Shown here: positions 38,970 through 50,155 of the stretch, piece by piece
How the letters are laid out: each line of letters begins with the position of its first letter
Position numbering within the stretch: the stretch's first letter is position 1
Assembly: GCA_030849805.1 (NCBI GenBank)
Contig: JASANZ010002220.1
Location: forward strand, 1 to 64,000
DNA from: Sergeia podlipaevii
Taxonomy: Eukaryota > Euglenozoa > Kinetoplastea > Trypanosomatida > Trypanosomatidae
DNA length: 64,000 nucleotides
Direction of reading: 5' to 3'
The notes under the pieces: generated by a model
The model's input: only the letters and a program-made list of their open reading frames with translations
The model's database searches: none
What the model was told of the DNA's origin: nothing
Program-made: the position numbers and the translations under genes

Positions 38970-41067
38970 ACTTGAGTGTGTATGGCGATCACGAGAAGGA
39001 GGAAATTAGACGTTCTATATTTTCTTCTTCTGCTGCCTTGTTCCGATAGAGAGAAAAAAGCAAGTCAGTGTTGCCTTTCTATTTGATACGTGTATGTGTG
39101 TGGGTAGTATGTTTCGATATAATAATAATAAAAGCAAAGCACGCGGTAAGCCAAAAAAAAAAAATAGTATCTCCCAAATACGTGCTGAAACTAAAGGAAG
39201 CAAAATCAAAAAAAAAATAAAGTGATTCAGAAAAAAAGAATGCCAACAGAGAGTTCTAGTATCTCTCTACTACCAGTATGCTGTTTCTTTCTTTCTTTCT
39301 TTCTTTCTTATTTTTTTCCGTTTACCGCAAAATAGTTTAATCCTTACTGCTACTCTCTAATTTTTTTTTTTTTTAAAGCAATGAAAAAAGAAGGTGCCAA
39401 AGGAACAAAAGGAAAAAGAAAAATGAAGTGACTCAATACAGCTAGTAACTTGTTATTGTAGATAAACATGCTCAGCAAAAAGGTGTGTACACCACAGATG
39501 TACCCTCGAATGAACTTGCAGATATATAAAGCGAGAGGGGAGGATACACATCAGCAGAGCTCACTGCGCAAAACATAAATGCCCTTTGGCAGTTTCTATT
39601 TATGAAGACCAATATATAGATATAGAAGCGTTGTTGTGGTTGTTTTGCTTTGTTTCGCTCTTTATTATAGAGCAGTTGATATCCCTGTAATAATCATTAT
39701 TTCAGTTTGGGTGCTCCTCAAAGAAGAAAACACCAACGTGCGTCGCTACACTCTACTACCTATGCTTATTCTCTTTCCATCTCTGTAATCCGTACTCGCT
39801 AGATAGATATGGGCTAAAAAAAAAAACTGTTTTAGTATCGCACAATCCACAACTACACTACAAAAAAAAGCCAACTACGCAGTTTATCGCTTCCTCCCCC
39901 CCGCTCTCCCTGGTTTTGTTGGAGCTCTTAGACGCACTGGGGTATACGTGAATATATATAATAGAAGAGGGAAGTTATTTTTTTTAAAAAAAAAGTATAA
40001 ATAAATAAGGAGGCAATCACCCAATTCCTTCATTTGTGTTCGTACCAGATGCAGCTAGATCCCTTTTTTTTCCTCTTCCTTCCTTCCCCTCCTCTCTTCC
40101 CGCTTGATGGAGACACGATGAGCTTTGCCCTCAAAGCAGTTGGAGTACGAAGGAAGGAAAAAGAGAAGAAAAAAAATGAATATCAAGGGTTACTCCTAAA
40201 ACAAAATAATAAGTTCAAGAATACATCCCACAATGCACGCATCTCTACCCTTCCTCAGCCAAAGTCTGAATGGGGGAGGGAGAACGAAAAGAATAAGAAA
40301 ACAGCTCCCGTGCAGTGGACTGATAGGGCGAGAACCCAGGTAACATCTCAAGCGCACGCGTCCGTTGCTGCGGCTTGGACTTGTTTTGAGTTCTCTGTAT
40401 CGCCCAATACTATACCGCTGCAACGCGCCTTGCGCTTCCTTTCCTTTTCCCTGTCGCGCCACACACGCTTTCGCTAAATGCAGCATAGCAACAACAACCC
40501 ACCTCAAAAAAAAAAAAAAGCGACAACAATGGCAGCAAAACACAGGACAAAAACGAGTCGACACAGGAAAAATAAAATAAGAAAGAAACATATAATAAAA
40601 CATTTTTTTTTTAAAGGAAGAGAACAATAGAAACATACACGTACCAGCAAAGAAAGAGTTGTGATAAAATGGGAAGGCAAAAAAAAAAATTAAACTCAAA
40701 TATCTGCTGACGACTTCAATCCACGCAGACTTCACCGTAATCAACCCTCATAATACATAGGCAGGTCCTGCTAGATTCGTATTTTTTTTTCCCCTTTAGC
40801 ATGCAAATACCTGCCTCTTTGCTCATGTGCTCGTTTCATTCTACACCCTCCCCAACACATTCACTCACCCTCTCTCTCCCCATCTGTCTGCTTATCGTTC
40901 GCTCGATAGCAGCGTAGTGCGCAGGTGCATGTGTGCACTCATTATTCTTGTTCTCCTCACTCTCTCTCTTTCTTTATTTGATCTTTTGCCGCTTGCATTC
41001 TCGATGAATGTTCTTTTTTTCTTCCTCTCCCTCCGCCTCTCTACATTGACATCCTCCCTTTTGTGAA
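38970..41067. other. longest intergenic spacer (E2 3' UTR to V-ATPase B 5' leader)
   Basis: About 2.1 kb. It includes a TTTC tetranucleotide repeat (39286-39309), A and T runs, and non-repetitive patches at about 39430-39600 and 40230-40480. Frames on both strands (147 codons plus at 40034-40477, 182 codons minus at 40196-40744) overlap each other and are Lys/Phe-rich, so no gene is called. Confidence 0.55.
39286..39309. repeat. (TTTC)n microsatellite
   Basis: Five to six TTTC units on the plus strand. Confidence 0.9.
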
Positions 41068-42264
41068 TTAAGCAAGGTCAAGCACCATGCGGGCAGGGTC
41101 CTCAATGAGGTTCTTCACCTTTACTAAGAAGGTGACAGCATCGCTGCCATCAATAAGGCGGTGGTCGTAAGTGAGGGCGACGGCCATCACATCGCGGATC
41201 TTAATCTCGTTGCCCACCACCCACGGCTTCTTCTTGGTGGCGTGCATGCCAAGGATAGCGCTCTGAGGAGGGTTGATGATAGGGGTTCCCATCCAGGACC
41301 CAAACACTCCACCGTTAGAGATGGTGAAGGTGCCACCAGTCATCTCAGCCATTGTCAGCTTGTTCATGCGGGCGCGGGCGGCATAGTCGGCGATGGTCTT
41401 CTCGATGTCGGCCAGGTTGAGGTCCTGCACATCGCGAATGACAGGCACCACGAGACCGCGTGGGGTGGCAACAGCGACGGAGATATCAACAAAGTCGTGG
41501 TAGTCGATCGAGTCCTTCCCAAAGGAAGCGTTGACAATAGGGACATCCTTGAGGGCGATGGCGCAGGCCTTCACAAAGGGGGACATGAGGCCAAGTTTGA
41601 CGTCGTGGCGCTTCGCGAAGTCGTCCTTGTACTTGTCGCGGAGCTGAATAAGAGGAGTCATGTCGATCTCGTTGAAGGTGGTGAGCATGGCGGCAGTGTT
41701 CTGGCTGGCCTTGAGGCGGTCAGCAATACGCTGGCGCATGGAGGAGAGACGCACACTCTTGATGCGGGGGTCGGCGCCAGTTATCACGGCGGCCTTGGGG
41801 GCAGAAGAGGCAGCTGCAGCAGGCTTGGGAGCGGCGGCCTGAGGGGCAGCGGCGGTGGGAGTGGCGGCCTGGGGAACAGCGGCAGCAGCAGCGGGAGCGG
41901 CAGCCTGAGGAGCGGCAGCGGCAGCGGGAGTGGCAGCGGGAGTGGCGGCCGCAGCAGGACCCTCGCGCATGGTGGAGAGCTCCGCTCCAACCTCCACATC
42001 AGCGCCATCCTCAAAGTTGATCTTCGTGATCACGCCGTTCGCCGGCGCGCGCACATCCACGTTGAGCTTATCAGACTCAATCTGGCAGATGACCTCATCT
42101 TCAGCAACGGCATCACCGACCTTCTTGGCCCAGTTGACCACCTTTCCGCTGCTGATAGATTCAGCGATAGTGGGCACGTTGATGCTGAGGCAGAAGCGCA
42201 CAGCGAGATTGTGAGCGCTCAGGCCAGCGGTAGGCAGCACACAAGTAGCAACACGGCGGAACAT
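41068..42264 (-). CDS. DLST: 2-oxoglutarate dehydrogenase E2 (dihydrolipoyl succinyltransferase), mitochondrial
   Basis: A 398-residue E2 core enzyme that transfers the succinyl group to CoA in the TCA cycle. The short presequence (FRRVATCVLPTAGLSA) is followed by a lipoyl domain (about 24-97) whose lipoylated Lys is in ESDKLNV, near 66. An Ala/Pro-rich hinge (about 105-160) is followed directly by the catalytic domain, ending with YDHRLIDGSDAV near 364-376 (catalytic His and Asp). There is no peripheral-subunit-binding domain, as in mammalian DLST. The lipoyl motif DKL rather than DKA and the IAESISSGKVV start point to the succinyl rather than the acetyl type. Confidence 0.94.
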   Translation of the reverse strand: MFRRVATCVLPTAGLSAHNLAVRFCLSINVPTIAESISSGKVVNWAKKVGDAVAEDEVICQIESDKLNVDVRAPANGVITKINFEDGADVEVGAELSTMREGPAAAATPAATPAAAAAPQAAAPAAAAAVPQAATPTAAAPQAAAPKPAAAASSAPKAAVITGADPRIKSVRLSSMRQRIADRLKASQNTAAMLTTFNEIDMTPLIQLRDKYKDDFAKRHDVKLGLMSPFVKACAIALKDVPIVNASFGKDSIDYHDFVDISVAVATPRGLVVPVIRDVQDLNLADIEKTIADYAARARMNKLTMAEMTGGTFTISNGGVFGSWMGTPIINPPQSAILGMHATKKKPWVVGNEIKIRDVMAVALTYDHRLIDGSDAVTFLVKVKNLIEDPARMVLDLA

Positions 42265-43005
42265 GTTTGTTTGGCGTCAAATTCTGTTTTTGTACCTACG
42301 TGAGCTGGACGTCAACGAGTAGATAGTAGAAAAGGGGGAAAAAAATAGACGAAAACGCAACCAAAAAAGGGAGATATAGGAATGGCTCGACTAGGCTCGC
42401 GTGCCTATATATATATATATATATGTGCGCAATAAATACTGGTGAACACGAAAACCAAAAAAAGAGAGATAGAGAGAAAATGGGAGAGATATTTAATATG
42501 AATATGAAGAACAGAACAGCTAGACGCAACAACAACAAAAATGAGAGGTGGCAGTGACAGTATTATTATTTATTGTCTTTTTCCTTTCTCCCTTTGAATA
42601 GTATTAAATTGGGCGTAAGCATGCACTCACGTACAATACTTACAATGCTCCTGATATTTTTTTCTTATCTTTTGCAAAAGGATAAGACAACGTATGAGTG
42701 CTTGTATGCGGTATTCCCCTTCCCCTCCCCTTATGGATGGGGAAGAAACAACAACATACAGACAGCTTCTCACATAGCCCAGCTGATGATAATTCTCCAT
42801 CGTTTTGTGTGCATTTCTTTTGTTTTCCAGAACTAAGAGCCCCCCTCTCCCCAAAAACTACTGTCTCTTAATCAAGAGAAGTTTAATGCAAGTAGATGTA
42901 GCATATCAACCTATTTAGTAGCAGTACCAGCCAAGCGCAACAGCTGTGACCCCCCCCCCCCACACACACACACTTTGAGAGGGCAGGTTTACAGATTGTC
43001 TCACA
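42265..43005. other. intergenic spacer (RFT1 3' UTR to DLST 5' leader)
   Basis: Low-complexity: (AT)n near 42408-42424, and a C11-12 run followed by (CA)n at 42950-42973. No gene recognised. Confidence 0.6.
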
Positions 43006-44823
43006 CTAGTCCTCCTTCACTGCTGCAGCTCTTGAAGCATCCAGGCTTCTCCGTCTCATCACAGTCCCACCGGTGCGCAGTACCACGTCCCGCACCTCTG
43101 GGTCACCGCAAAGAACGACTACTACGTAAGCTACCCCCGCGAGACCCACCACAGCCACAGATGACGGCAGCAGCACACGAGTGGCAACAAACAAAACCCC
43201 CACAGGAACTACCACACGGAGCCGGAACACAAGCAAAAGTTGTTGAAGCGTCAACAGCTGCTTCGCACGCCGCGTGTCAGGGTCGCTGAGGATGAGATAT
43301 ACCGCACTGCCGATCCTTGCGAGAGCGTTGGCAATGCTCACAGCGATCAGCTTGCTCACGATGTAGCCATCACCCTCCGCTCCGTCGGCCCACATGAGGG
43401 TAAAGCACGCCGAAGCGTACAGGAAGGACTGCATCAACATCCACTTGCGGATGCGTGCCATGGTGGAGGCAGAGGCCAGAGCTCTGAGAAAGGCGTCGAA
43501 TAAGCCTCCTAGCGCTAGACATGGTAGCAAAAAGCAATACCACTGGAGCGCGTCCACCGCCTCTGGGGTAGCCCAGCGAGTCGAGTAGAGCGTGCGCAGC
43601 AGCAGAGGTGCTATCAATGGTCCAATAAGGCTCATGCCCAATCCTGCGTACAACGCCGTCCTCAGCATGAGCAGCAGCAGGGCAGTGGCCTGGCTACTCC
43701 TGCCGGCGGCAATATCTCTGCTCCACTTCACGAAGCACGCGTTCTCCCATACTCGGAATATGAGTCGCGCCACCATGGACCCCAGGTTGGTGACAAGCTG
43801 GTAGTAGCCACGGGCGGCCTCGGTGCCGAACGAGGTCAGAGCAAAGCCCTCAGCATCCAGCACCAATACACGCAGCAGGCTTTCGAAGAAAAAGGAGCGA
43901 AACAGCGTGGCCCAGCGCCTGCACGCCTGGAGAGTCCCCTGGACCGACAGCACGCACCAAGGAAAGGGTACTTGAAGAAAGAACACCGAAGGGTGCCGCC
44001 AGCGCGGTGGGACACAATGATGTGCAGCCTCACGCGCCTGGAGAAGACTCTCGCTTCCGCCCACAGCTCGCGCCAACACTACACGCCGCTTGCCAGAGCA
44101 CAGCAAAGAATAGTAGAGCAGGAACACTACCGCGTACGCGAGCTGCCCAAACGCATTGACCATACGCACTTCCCAATTCGTCTGCATGCCGCATGTGCGG
44201 ACGGCGCAGATAACGAGAGAGAGGCGAGCCACAAGAGCGTAGAATTCTGCAAGCACAACGGTGCGGAAGAGATCAAGCGATTGTGCAAGGACAAGGCAGG
44301 GCTCAGCGCACGCCATCATCAACACACTACACCACACCGTCACCTCGGGCAGTACCTGCAGCCATGCCTCTGCAGGACGCTCCATCATCAGAGACATGAA
44401 ACTGCTATCATTGACAGAGGCGCTGGTGACACGCAGCAACGAGGGCAGTAGCCGCAGGCCTACAAGATGCTGGCACTCCAAGGCAAGTATGGTCAGAAAG
44501 GCGAGAGGAATTGTGAAGGCGGCAAAGTTAACCATAAAACGCACTGAACTGCCGGAGAAAGCACCAGCAGCTGTGTTGCTGTGTTGCTTGTCATGCTCCA
44601 CAGCGTGTGAGTCCTCTGTGAGATTGTATCTCGAAGCCACATTCCTGACCGCCTCGCGCGCGATAAAGAGCACCACGTCCACGTACACTACATAAGTAAA
44701 GCTAACACCGCTTTGCTCTGGTAGTAGCTGTCGGGTAAGGTAAGTGGAGAGAGAAAAGGTGAGAACCTTGAGGGCGACGTTCATGGCAAGCGCCATCGCA
44801 AGCTGACTCTTGAATCCTGACAT
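43006..44823 (-). CDS. RFT1: RFT1-family ER membrane protein
   Basis: A 605-residue polytopic membrane protein of the RFT1 family, implicated in getting Man5GlcNAc2-PP-dolichol to the lumenal face of the ER for N-glycosylation; whether it is the flippase itself is debated, including in trypanosomes. Seen directly: the RFT1-like start (ALKVLTFSLSTYLTRQLL), the FTYVVYVDVVLFIAREAVRN segment, and 10 or more hydrophobic helices such as TALYAGLGMSLIGPLIAPLL and VVVPVGVLFVATRVLL. It is somewhat longer than human RFT1 (541). The start is the first ATG. Confidence 0.88.
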   Translation of the reverse strand: MSGFKSQLAMALAMNVALKVLTFSLSTYLTRQLLPEQSGVSFTYVVYVDVVLFIAREAVRNVASRYNLTEDSHAVEHDKQHSNTAAGAFSGSSVRFMVNFAAFTIPLAFLTILALECQHLVGLRLLPSLLRVTSASVNDSSFMSLMMERPAEAWLQVLPEVTVWCSVLMMACAEPCLVLAQSLDLFRTVVLAEFYALVARLSLVICAVRTCGMQTNWEVRMVNAFGQLAYAVVFLLYYSLLCSGKRRVVLARAVGGSESLLQAREAAHHCVPPRWRHPSVFFLQVPFPWCVLSVQGTLQACRRWATLFRSFFFESLLRVLVLDAEGFALTSFGTEAARGYYQLVTNLGSMVARLIFRVWENACFVKWSRDIAAGRSSQATALLLLMLRTALYAGLGMSLIGPLIAPLLLRTLYSTRWATPEAVDALQWYCFLLPCLALGGLFDAFLRALASASTMARIRKWMLMQSFLYASACFTLMWADGAEGDGYIVSKLIAVSIANALARIGSAVYLILSDPDTRRAKQLLTLQQLLLVFRLRVVVPVGVLFVATRVLLPSSVAVVGLAGVAYVVVVLCGDPEVRDVVLRTGGTVMRRRSLDASRAAAVKED

Positions 44824-45245
44824 AAGTGCCTTCCTGTTTTTTCCCCCTTTTTTTTGTGGTCCTACTCTTAGGCGAAGCTATTATTCTAACAGGAAAAAAA
44901 AACAATAGATAGATAGATGCGATTATACATTTATGTGCCCGTATACACACTCCGTACTTGATGTAATCGACAAAAGGGGGGAAAAAAAAACAGATGATGT
45001 TGTGGCATTAGTGAAAGCGGCTATACAAGCACTGTACAAGGGAAAGAAAATACAAGCCGCAATAAGAAAAAAAAAGAAGATGAGAGTGACGCTCTCCTTC
45101 CTACATGCATGTACACTTTACTTTTTACTTCACGGCAAACGTTTTTTTTTCCTCATTCCATTTCTTTTATTGTTTCACTATTTCCTTAAAAAAAGATATC
45201 AAGTTTAAGCGAGATTTATATGGCAATCCATATTAACTGCACCAG
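44824..45245. other. intergenic spacer (TRM61 3' UTR to RFT1 5' leader)
   Basis: A- and T-run-rich spacer. On the minus strand, upstream of the RFT1 ATG, the leader is purine-rich with a G5 run. Nothing else recognised. Confidence 0.6.
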
Positions 45246-46214
45246 TCAGCTGGTGCTATCCTCCACCGCTGGTGCGTCTTGTGCCATGGGAGGAAGACGG
45301 CGACGGGCAAAGGTGAGGTACGCGCTGTGTCCCTTAGACACGAGGCTAGCCCTGAACTTTACCTGGTCGTGCTCTCCCGCATCACGCGCGCGCTTATACA
45401 CTGGATCAAAGTACTTGGAGAGAGATTCCACTGTACGAATATCAATAAAGTCGTACGGGGCCTCGCGCAGCCTGTTGCACGTGCGCTGGCACTGCTCAAT
45501 GCATGGTGAGAAGGTGCACAGCATGCCTCCTGGCTTGAGCACGTGACATACGTTGTCAATCGCGGCCCACGGCGAAGGAACATCCAGAAACACAGCATCC
45601 ACAGACTGTGCGGGCAGTCCAAAGCCGGTCTTTGGCTCGGACATGGCTGCGACGTCGGCATCACTGCCTTCCACAATGTCTGCTTCAGTTGTGTTGGTCG
45701 TGCATACATCCCGCCAGTTGCTGGACACTAAAGTGGGACCTAGACCGTTGCGTCGGAACTCCTCACGCGCCTCCAGGCACCTACCCTGATGAAAGTCGCA
45801 GGTAAAGACTGTTCCACTCGGCGCCACAGTCTTTGTGAGAGAGTGCGTAAGACTGCCGCTGCCAGTGCCTGCCTCCACCACACGCTTTCCAGGGCCTAGA
45901 CGCAAGTTGAGGATAATAACGGCAATGTCGGTGTCATAAATTATTTGGGTGCGGTGGGGGACGGCCTGCGTCCACATGTCCGCGCTGTTCTGAAGAAATA
46001 AAATTGAAGGGGTGGTAGGATCGTCCTTGATGTTACTCTTGCCCTGGACGTAGGTGCCAAGACGCTTGCCAATGACGTCGTCATGGTTAAACTTTCCCTC
46101 CTTGCAGTGGAGGACCTCGCCCTGGCGGAGGTGAAGAGGAGTGACATTGAGGTGACCACGAAACACGAGCACGACATCGCCCTCCTTGGCTACTGCCCCG
46201 CGTGCAGCCAGCAT
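45246..46214 (-). CDS. TRM61: tRNA (adenine58-N1)-methyltransferase catalytic subunit TRM61
   Basis: A 322-residue Rossmann-fold methyltransferase of the TRM61/GCD14 family, which makes m1A58 in the T-loop of tRNAs with the TRM6 partner. It has the small N-terminal beta-barrel (EGDVVLVFRGHLNVTPL), the tRNA-contacting KFNHDDVIGKRLGTYV segment, IIYDTDIAVIILNLRLGPG, and the SAM-binding VVEAGTGSGSLTHSL at about 107-121. FLDVPSPWAAI is the conserved active-site DxPxPW. The length is typical. The start at 46214 follows an acceptor-like TTAG 12 bases upstream. Confidence 0.93.
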   Translation of the reverse strand: MLAARGAVAKEGDVVLVFRGHLNVTPLHLRQGEVLHCKEGKFNHDDVIGKRLGTYVQGKSNIKDDPTTPSILFLQNSADMWTQAVPHRTQIIYDTDIAVIILNLRLGPGKRVVEAGTGSGSLTHSLTKTVAPSGTVFTCDFHQGRCLEAREEFRRNGLGPTLVSSNWRDVCTTNTTEADIVEGSDADVAAMSEPKTGFGLPAQSVDAVFLDVPSPWAAIDNVCHVLKPGGMLCTFSPCIEQCQRTCNRLREAPYDFIDIRTVESLSKYFDPVYKRARDAGEHDQVKFRASLVSKGHSAYLTFARRRLPPMAQDAPAVEDSTS

Positions 46215-46777
46215 CCGTGAAGGTGCTAAGTAAGTTGGCTGTAATGCAAGGCGTACGTACTACATGTGTTAAATAAAGAGAGAGAGAGAAAGAGAGAAAG
46301 GGGCAATGATACTAGGCGGTTTTTCTTTTTCCTTCTTTTTGAAAAAAAAAAAGAAGAGCGCATGCCATATAGGGCTATAGAATCACAATAACTATTATAA
46401 GCGCATATACATTTATATATAGGTAGAGAGAATGTCTCCTCTGAAAGAGTGACGGAGATGCCTCGAGCGTCAATTTTCTTTTCGTTGTTCTCTTGTACAA
46501 AGGGTATCACGGCTATCTTCCGCCGACACACGACAATCTATAAGGCTCCGTGCTGCAAAGCATTACGCAGCTAGAGCACATCAACATAAGCACATGCAGG
46601 AGAGATAATAATAGCAAAAACTATTTATTTGGAAAGCACACAATACAAAGATAATAATAATAATAACATATTCTTTCTCTCTTTCTTTTTTTTCCGTGTC
46701 TCTTACTCACAAGCAATATATATATAAAAAGCGAATGAATGCCTCTAAGAAGAATACGACAGCTTTTCGTCACACCT
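46215..46777. other. intergenic spacer (CEP164-like 3' UTR to TRM61 5' leader)
   Basis: Low-complexity: (AG)n near 46277-46300, A11 near 46342, AAT repeats near 46652-46670. No gene recognised. Confidence 0.6.
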
Positions 46778-49700
46778 CTAAATGTCACTGCTGATGTTGC
46801 TCTTGCGCTGTTGCTTCAGAATACGATCCCACTTGGCCACCACGCTATTATCAGTAATTGGAGCGTTTGTGTCACTGGTCACCTTGGCGTGACTGCGTGC
46901 GTGGCCGCCACTGGCACTACGATGAGGATCGATGTGAGAGGGCTTTGCAGAGGGGGTGGTAGTGCGGCGCGTCACGCCGTGCTCCAGCTGTTCTAAGCGT
47001 CTGTTCAGCGCGACGACTGCGTTTGCTAACTCCCTGCTCTTCTCCTGCTGCTGCTGGGATGTGGGTGCGACTCTTGTCGCACCCGAGGTGTCAATGAAGC
47101 TACCACAGCCCATAGAGTTGGTTATGTTCCCGTTCACCCTCAACTGCTGCTGCTGCTGTTGCTCTCGCATGCTGTTCTCGCGGTATTCCTCACGTGCCGC
47201 CATAACGGACTGCTGTCGTCTCTGTTGGTCTTGCCATAAGCGCAGCGCGTCTTGCGTGCCAAAGTGTTGAGCGGAGTACATGTGCGACGACAGTGCTGCA
47301 GGGACTGAGGAGGCGCTGGTGGCGCGACTCACAGGATTCAGCGCTGCCGCTGCTGCTGCTGCGTGGTTTGCCTGTCCCAGTGCCGATGCCGATACCGTTG
47401 GCGGCACCTGGCGTTCCTCCATAACACTGGCAGGGAGCTCCGCTGCTTTTAAACGCCACCTCCGCAGCTCCTCCTGCACTGAGGCCTCCTGGGTGCGGTA
47501 AGAGTCCTCTGCCGCCTTGCATCGTGCCTCGTGCGTCGCGCGAGGCAGACTGTTAGCGGGTGGCACCTTGCGTACCACCACCGTCGATTCCGTGGCCTGC
47601 GACGAGGAAGATCCAGGAGTAATGGCAGTCACGGGTATGAGTGTGGAGACTGATGCTTCTGCCTGCGCTGTGGATAGCTCACTTTGCTTCGTGCGAAGTG
47701 ATGCCTCTAGCGACTCCCACTCCTCCCGCTGTCGAGTGCGCTGCTGAGCAAGGGCATCTTCCTGTGCCTTTAATGCCAACTGGTCACCGCTGCTACTAAT
47801 AGGTGCATCAGCCGCTTGTGTGCGTGCCTGTGCGCTACTACTGGCGGTAGACGCTTCGCGCTGAAGCCTCTCTCGCTCTGCCCGTTCATACGCCTGCATC
47901 TCCTCCTCCACCTCTTCCTTGATGACCGTCTCCTCCTCTGCGTAGCTATTCTTGTGTCGCGCAAGCACAGCAGCGGCAGACGACCGTAGTTTCTCTTCCT
48001 CTTTACTGACTGCCTGAGCGACAATGTCCTCCATCATGCTAGCGCGCATCTCCTTCAGCTCCTCCTCTTGACGCCGCTTCTGTTCTTCTAGCCGGCGCTC
48101 GTACGCAGCCTGTGCAATGGCGTGCTCGGAGAGTACCTTCTCCCGCTTCTGGTCAAATTCCATCTGCATCCTCTCCCTGCGTGACTCTACCTCCCTTGTG
48201 TAGATGTCCATCTCACACTTGACTGCCTTTTCAATTAGTGACTCATGTGAGGCGCGATCCACTTCCTCCATTTCGGTATTCAGCGCGGCCGCTAATTCGT
48301 CCTGGATTTTCTTGTAGTAGCCAGTTTTGGCTTCCTGCGCCGCCGCGTTAGATAGCTTGAGCGACTGAATAGAAAAACTCGTCGCCTCCGCCGCGGGGGT
48401 AGGGCCGCCGGCGGCAGCAGGGGTTTGTGGCGACGAAGAGGTTCCCTTGCGGGCCGCTAGCAGCTTTGCATCTCGCTCCTTGCGTAGCAGAGCCATTGCC
48501 TCTTGCTTCTCCTTGGAAGCCCTCGTCCTCAGCGCTGCCATTCTTTGAGTGAAAAGAGCCTCACTGCCATCACCATCGCTGGCTCCAGCTGGCGCCGTCC
48601 CCGAGACCTTCGCGACAGACACTTGCACTGGTTTGTTATCCTCGTCCAGAGCCCCGTTCGAGCTGCATAGCTGCAACTTGGGCGGCCTAGCAAGAGTGAG
48701 AGCCTTGAGGGTGTGCTCTTGCTCCTTGAGAAGCGTTTCCACCTCCTTGGCGTTTTGCTTTTGCATCTCCTCAAGCACAGCACGGGCCTTGACACGTATC
48801 TGCTCAACTGCTGCATTAATGTCCGCGAGGCCGCTGGCAGGACTACTGCTAGCGTTCGATGTGGCAGCAGCAGCAGCAGCAGTAGCGGAGTCAATGGACT
48901 GGATCTCTTTTTCAATCGACCCCCTCTCCTGCTCCAGCTTCTTGCGTCTTGACTCGAGCGCCATAGACATGGCAGTCTCCTTCTTAGTGAGCGCCTTGGC
49001 TGCTTCCTCACGCGCTCTACTGGGAGCCGCCACCGTTGCATCCTGCAAAACCTTCTTCCTTTCAAAGAAAACAGCCTCCATATCCTTCAGGCGAGTGATC
49101 TTGCGTGCTCGAGACTCCGTATCTGCCGTCCGGAGCGCCTTGTCCAGTTCATCTGCCGCCTTCTTCTCGATCATTGCACGCTCCGAGCCGACGCCTCTGT
49201 CCTTCTCGCCATCTACTTTAGCAATCTGTGCCTTGACCTCCTCCACCTCTCGCTCCAAGTCATTCAGCTTGGTGCGGTACTTTTCATCGCAGCGCGCTCG
49301 TGCCTGTTGCAGTGTGCGGGTCCGCTCCTCAGCCGCTGTCTCCAGCGCTGCCTTACGTGCCACCTCTGCCTTCTCACGTGCCTCCCTCACGTCCTGCGCG
49401 TGCAGGTTACGTAGTGACGTCAACTTGGCGTGATGCAACTGCTCAGCTTCCTGCCTTTCCTTCTCCCACGCCACGCGCACCTCGGCACGTATGCGATCCT
49501 CTAAAGCGCGCTCTGCCTCAGACATGATGCGCTGCTGCTGCTGCGGCTGTTGTTGCTGCTTCTTTTGGACCGCAGAGGTGCTCCCTGCTCCCCCTCCCAG
49601 TGGCAAAGCCGCTGATGCTGACATGGACGCTGAGAGCAGCGAGGTGTTTGCTAGGTTCGCCGCTGATGAAGAGTTTGTTGCCTTTTTGACTCCGCTGGGG

Positions 49701-50155
49701 GCTGTAGTGCTAGCGCCACCTTGGAGAATGCCGGAGTCGGTGAAGATGAGATGTGAGGAGGGAGGCGCTGAGAGCGGGACTCCCGCACGGGCCGCGGCTT
49801 TGGCTTTCTCAAACTTCTTCTTGAATATTTCGTCCATAGGGTGCTCCCAGCTGCTATCGCCGGTCTTGAAGTTGAAGTAGTACACCTCCCCATCGTCCGT
49901 ACGGCATGGCTTCCACCCCTTTGGCAGTGGCGTTTTGAGTCCCTCCCGTGCAACCCACAGCAGATCCTCATCCTCTGGAAGCTTCATGCCAATCCATTCA
50001 GCAAACTCACGAATTTCTTCGTCAGTGGGGCTATAATTGACGTCCACGACGTCCTCAAGCACTTGCGAGACCGTACCATCATCCGAGACATACTTCTCTC
50101 CCGCACGGGGGAGTAGTACATCGCCTTCACTCTGGACGTTTTTCACATGTGCCAT
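46778..50155 (-). CDS. CEP164-like WW-domain coiled-coil protein
   Basis: A 1125-residue protein if begun at MAHVKNVQSEGDVLL (ATG at 50155). The frame stays open 75 codons upstream, but that part is leader (Cys/Val repeats from microsatellites, and a G10 run next to the ATG). The N-terminus has a helical segment (EIREFAEWIGMKL) and a WW domain at about 76-107 (PLPKGWKPCRTDDGEVYYF, then SSWEHP), which is the CEP164 signature. The remaining 1000 residues are charged coiled coil (REKAEVARKAALETAAEERT and similar) with poly-Gln patches. CEP164 builds distal appendages of basal bodies and helps them dock to membrane; a flagellar basal-body role is inferred. Confidence 0.8.
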   Translation of the reverse strand: MAHVKNVQSEGDVLLPRAGEKYVSDDGTVSQVLEDVVDVNYSPTDEEIREFAEWIGMKLPEDEDLLWVAREGLKTPLPKGWKPCRTDDGEVYYFNFKTGDSSWEHPMDEIFKKKFEKAKAAARAGVPLSAPPSSHLIFTDSGILQGGASTTAPSGVKKATNSSSAANLANTSLLSASMSASAALPLGGGAGSTSAVQKKQQQQPQQQQRIMSEAERALEDRIRAEVRVAWEKERQEAEQLHHAKLTSLRNLHAQDVREAREKAEVARKAALETAAEERTRTLQQARARCDEKYRTKLNDLEREVEEVKAQIAKVDGEKDRGVGSERAMIEKKAADELDKALRTADTESRARKITRLKDMEAVFFERKKVLQDATVAAPSRAREEAAKALTKKETAMSMALESRRKKLEQERGSIEKEIQSIDSATAAAAAATSNASSSPASGLADINAAVEQIRVKARAVLEEMQKQNAKEVETLLKEQEHTLKALTLARPPKLQLCSSNGALDEDNKPVQVSVAKVSGTAPAGASDGDGSEALFTQRMAALRTRASKEKQEAMALLRKERDAKLLAARKGTSSSPQTPAAAGGPTPAAEATSFSIQSLKLSNAAAQEAKTGYYKKIQDELAAALNTEMEEVDRASHESLIEKAVKCEMDIYTREVESRRERMQMEFDQKREKVLSEHAIAQAAYERRLEEQKRRQEEELKEMRASMMEDIVAQAVSKEEEKLRSSAAAVLARHKNSYAEEETVIKEEVEEEMQAYERAERERLQREASTASSSAQARTQAADAPISSSGDQLALKAQEDALAQQRTRQREEWESLEASLRTKQSELSTAQAEASVSTLIPVTAITPGSSSSQATESTVVVRKVPPANSLPRATHEARCKAAEDSYRTQEASVQEELRRWRLKAAELPASVMEERQVPPTVSASALGQANHAAAAAAALNPVSRATSASSVPAALSSHMYSAQHFGTQDALRLWQDQQRRQQSVMAAREEYRENSMREQQQQQQLRVNGNITNSMGCGSFIDTSGATRVAPTSQQQQEKSRELANAVVALNRRLEQLEHGVTRRTTTPSAKPSHIDPHRSASGGHARSHAKVTSDTNAPITDNSVVAKWDRILKQQRKSNISSDI

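Noticed and set aside
40034..40744. 147-codon plus frame and overlapping 182-codon minus frame in the longest spacer
   Set aside because: Both are low-complexity (Lys/Phe-rich), overlap each other, and one opposes the direction of every other gene.
41161..42303. 380-codon plus-strand frame opposite DLST
   Set aside because: Gly/His/Ser-rich shadow of the highly conserved E2 coding strand; no independent domain.
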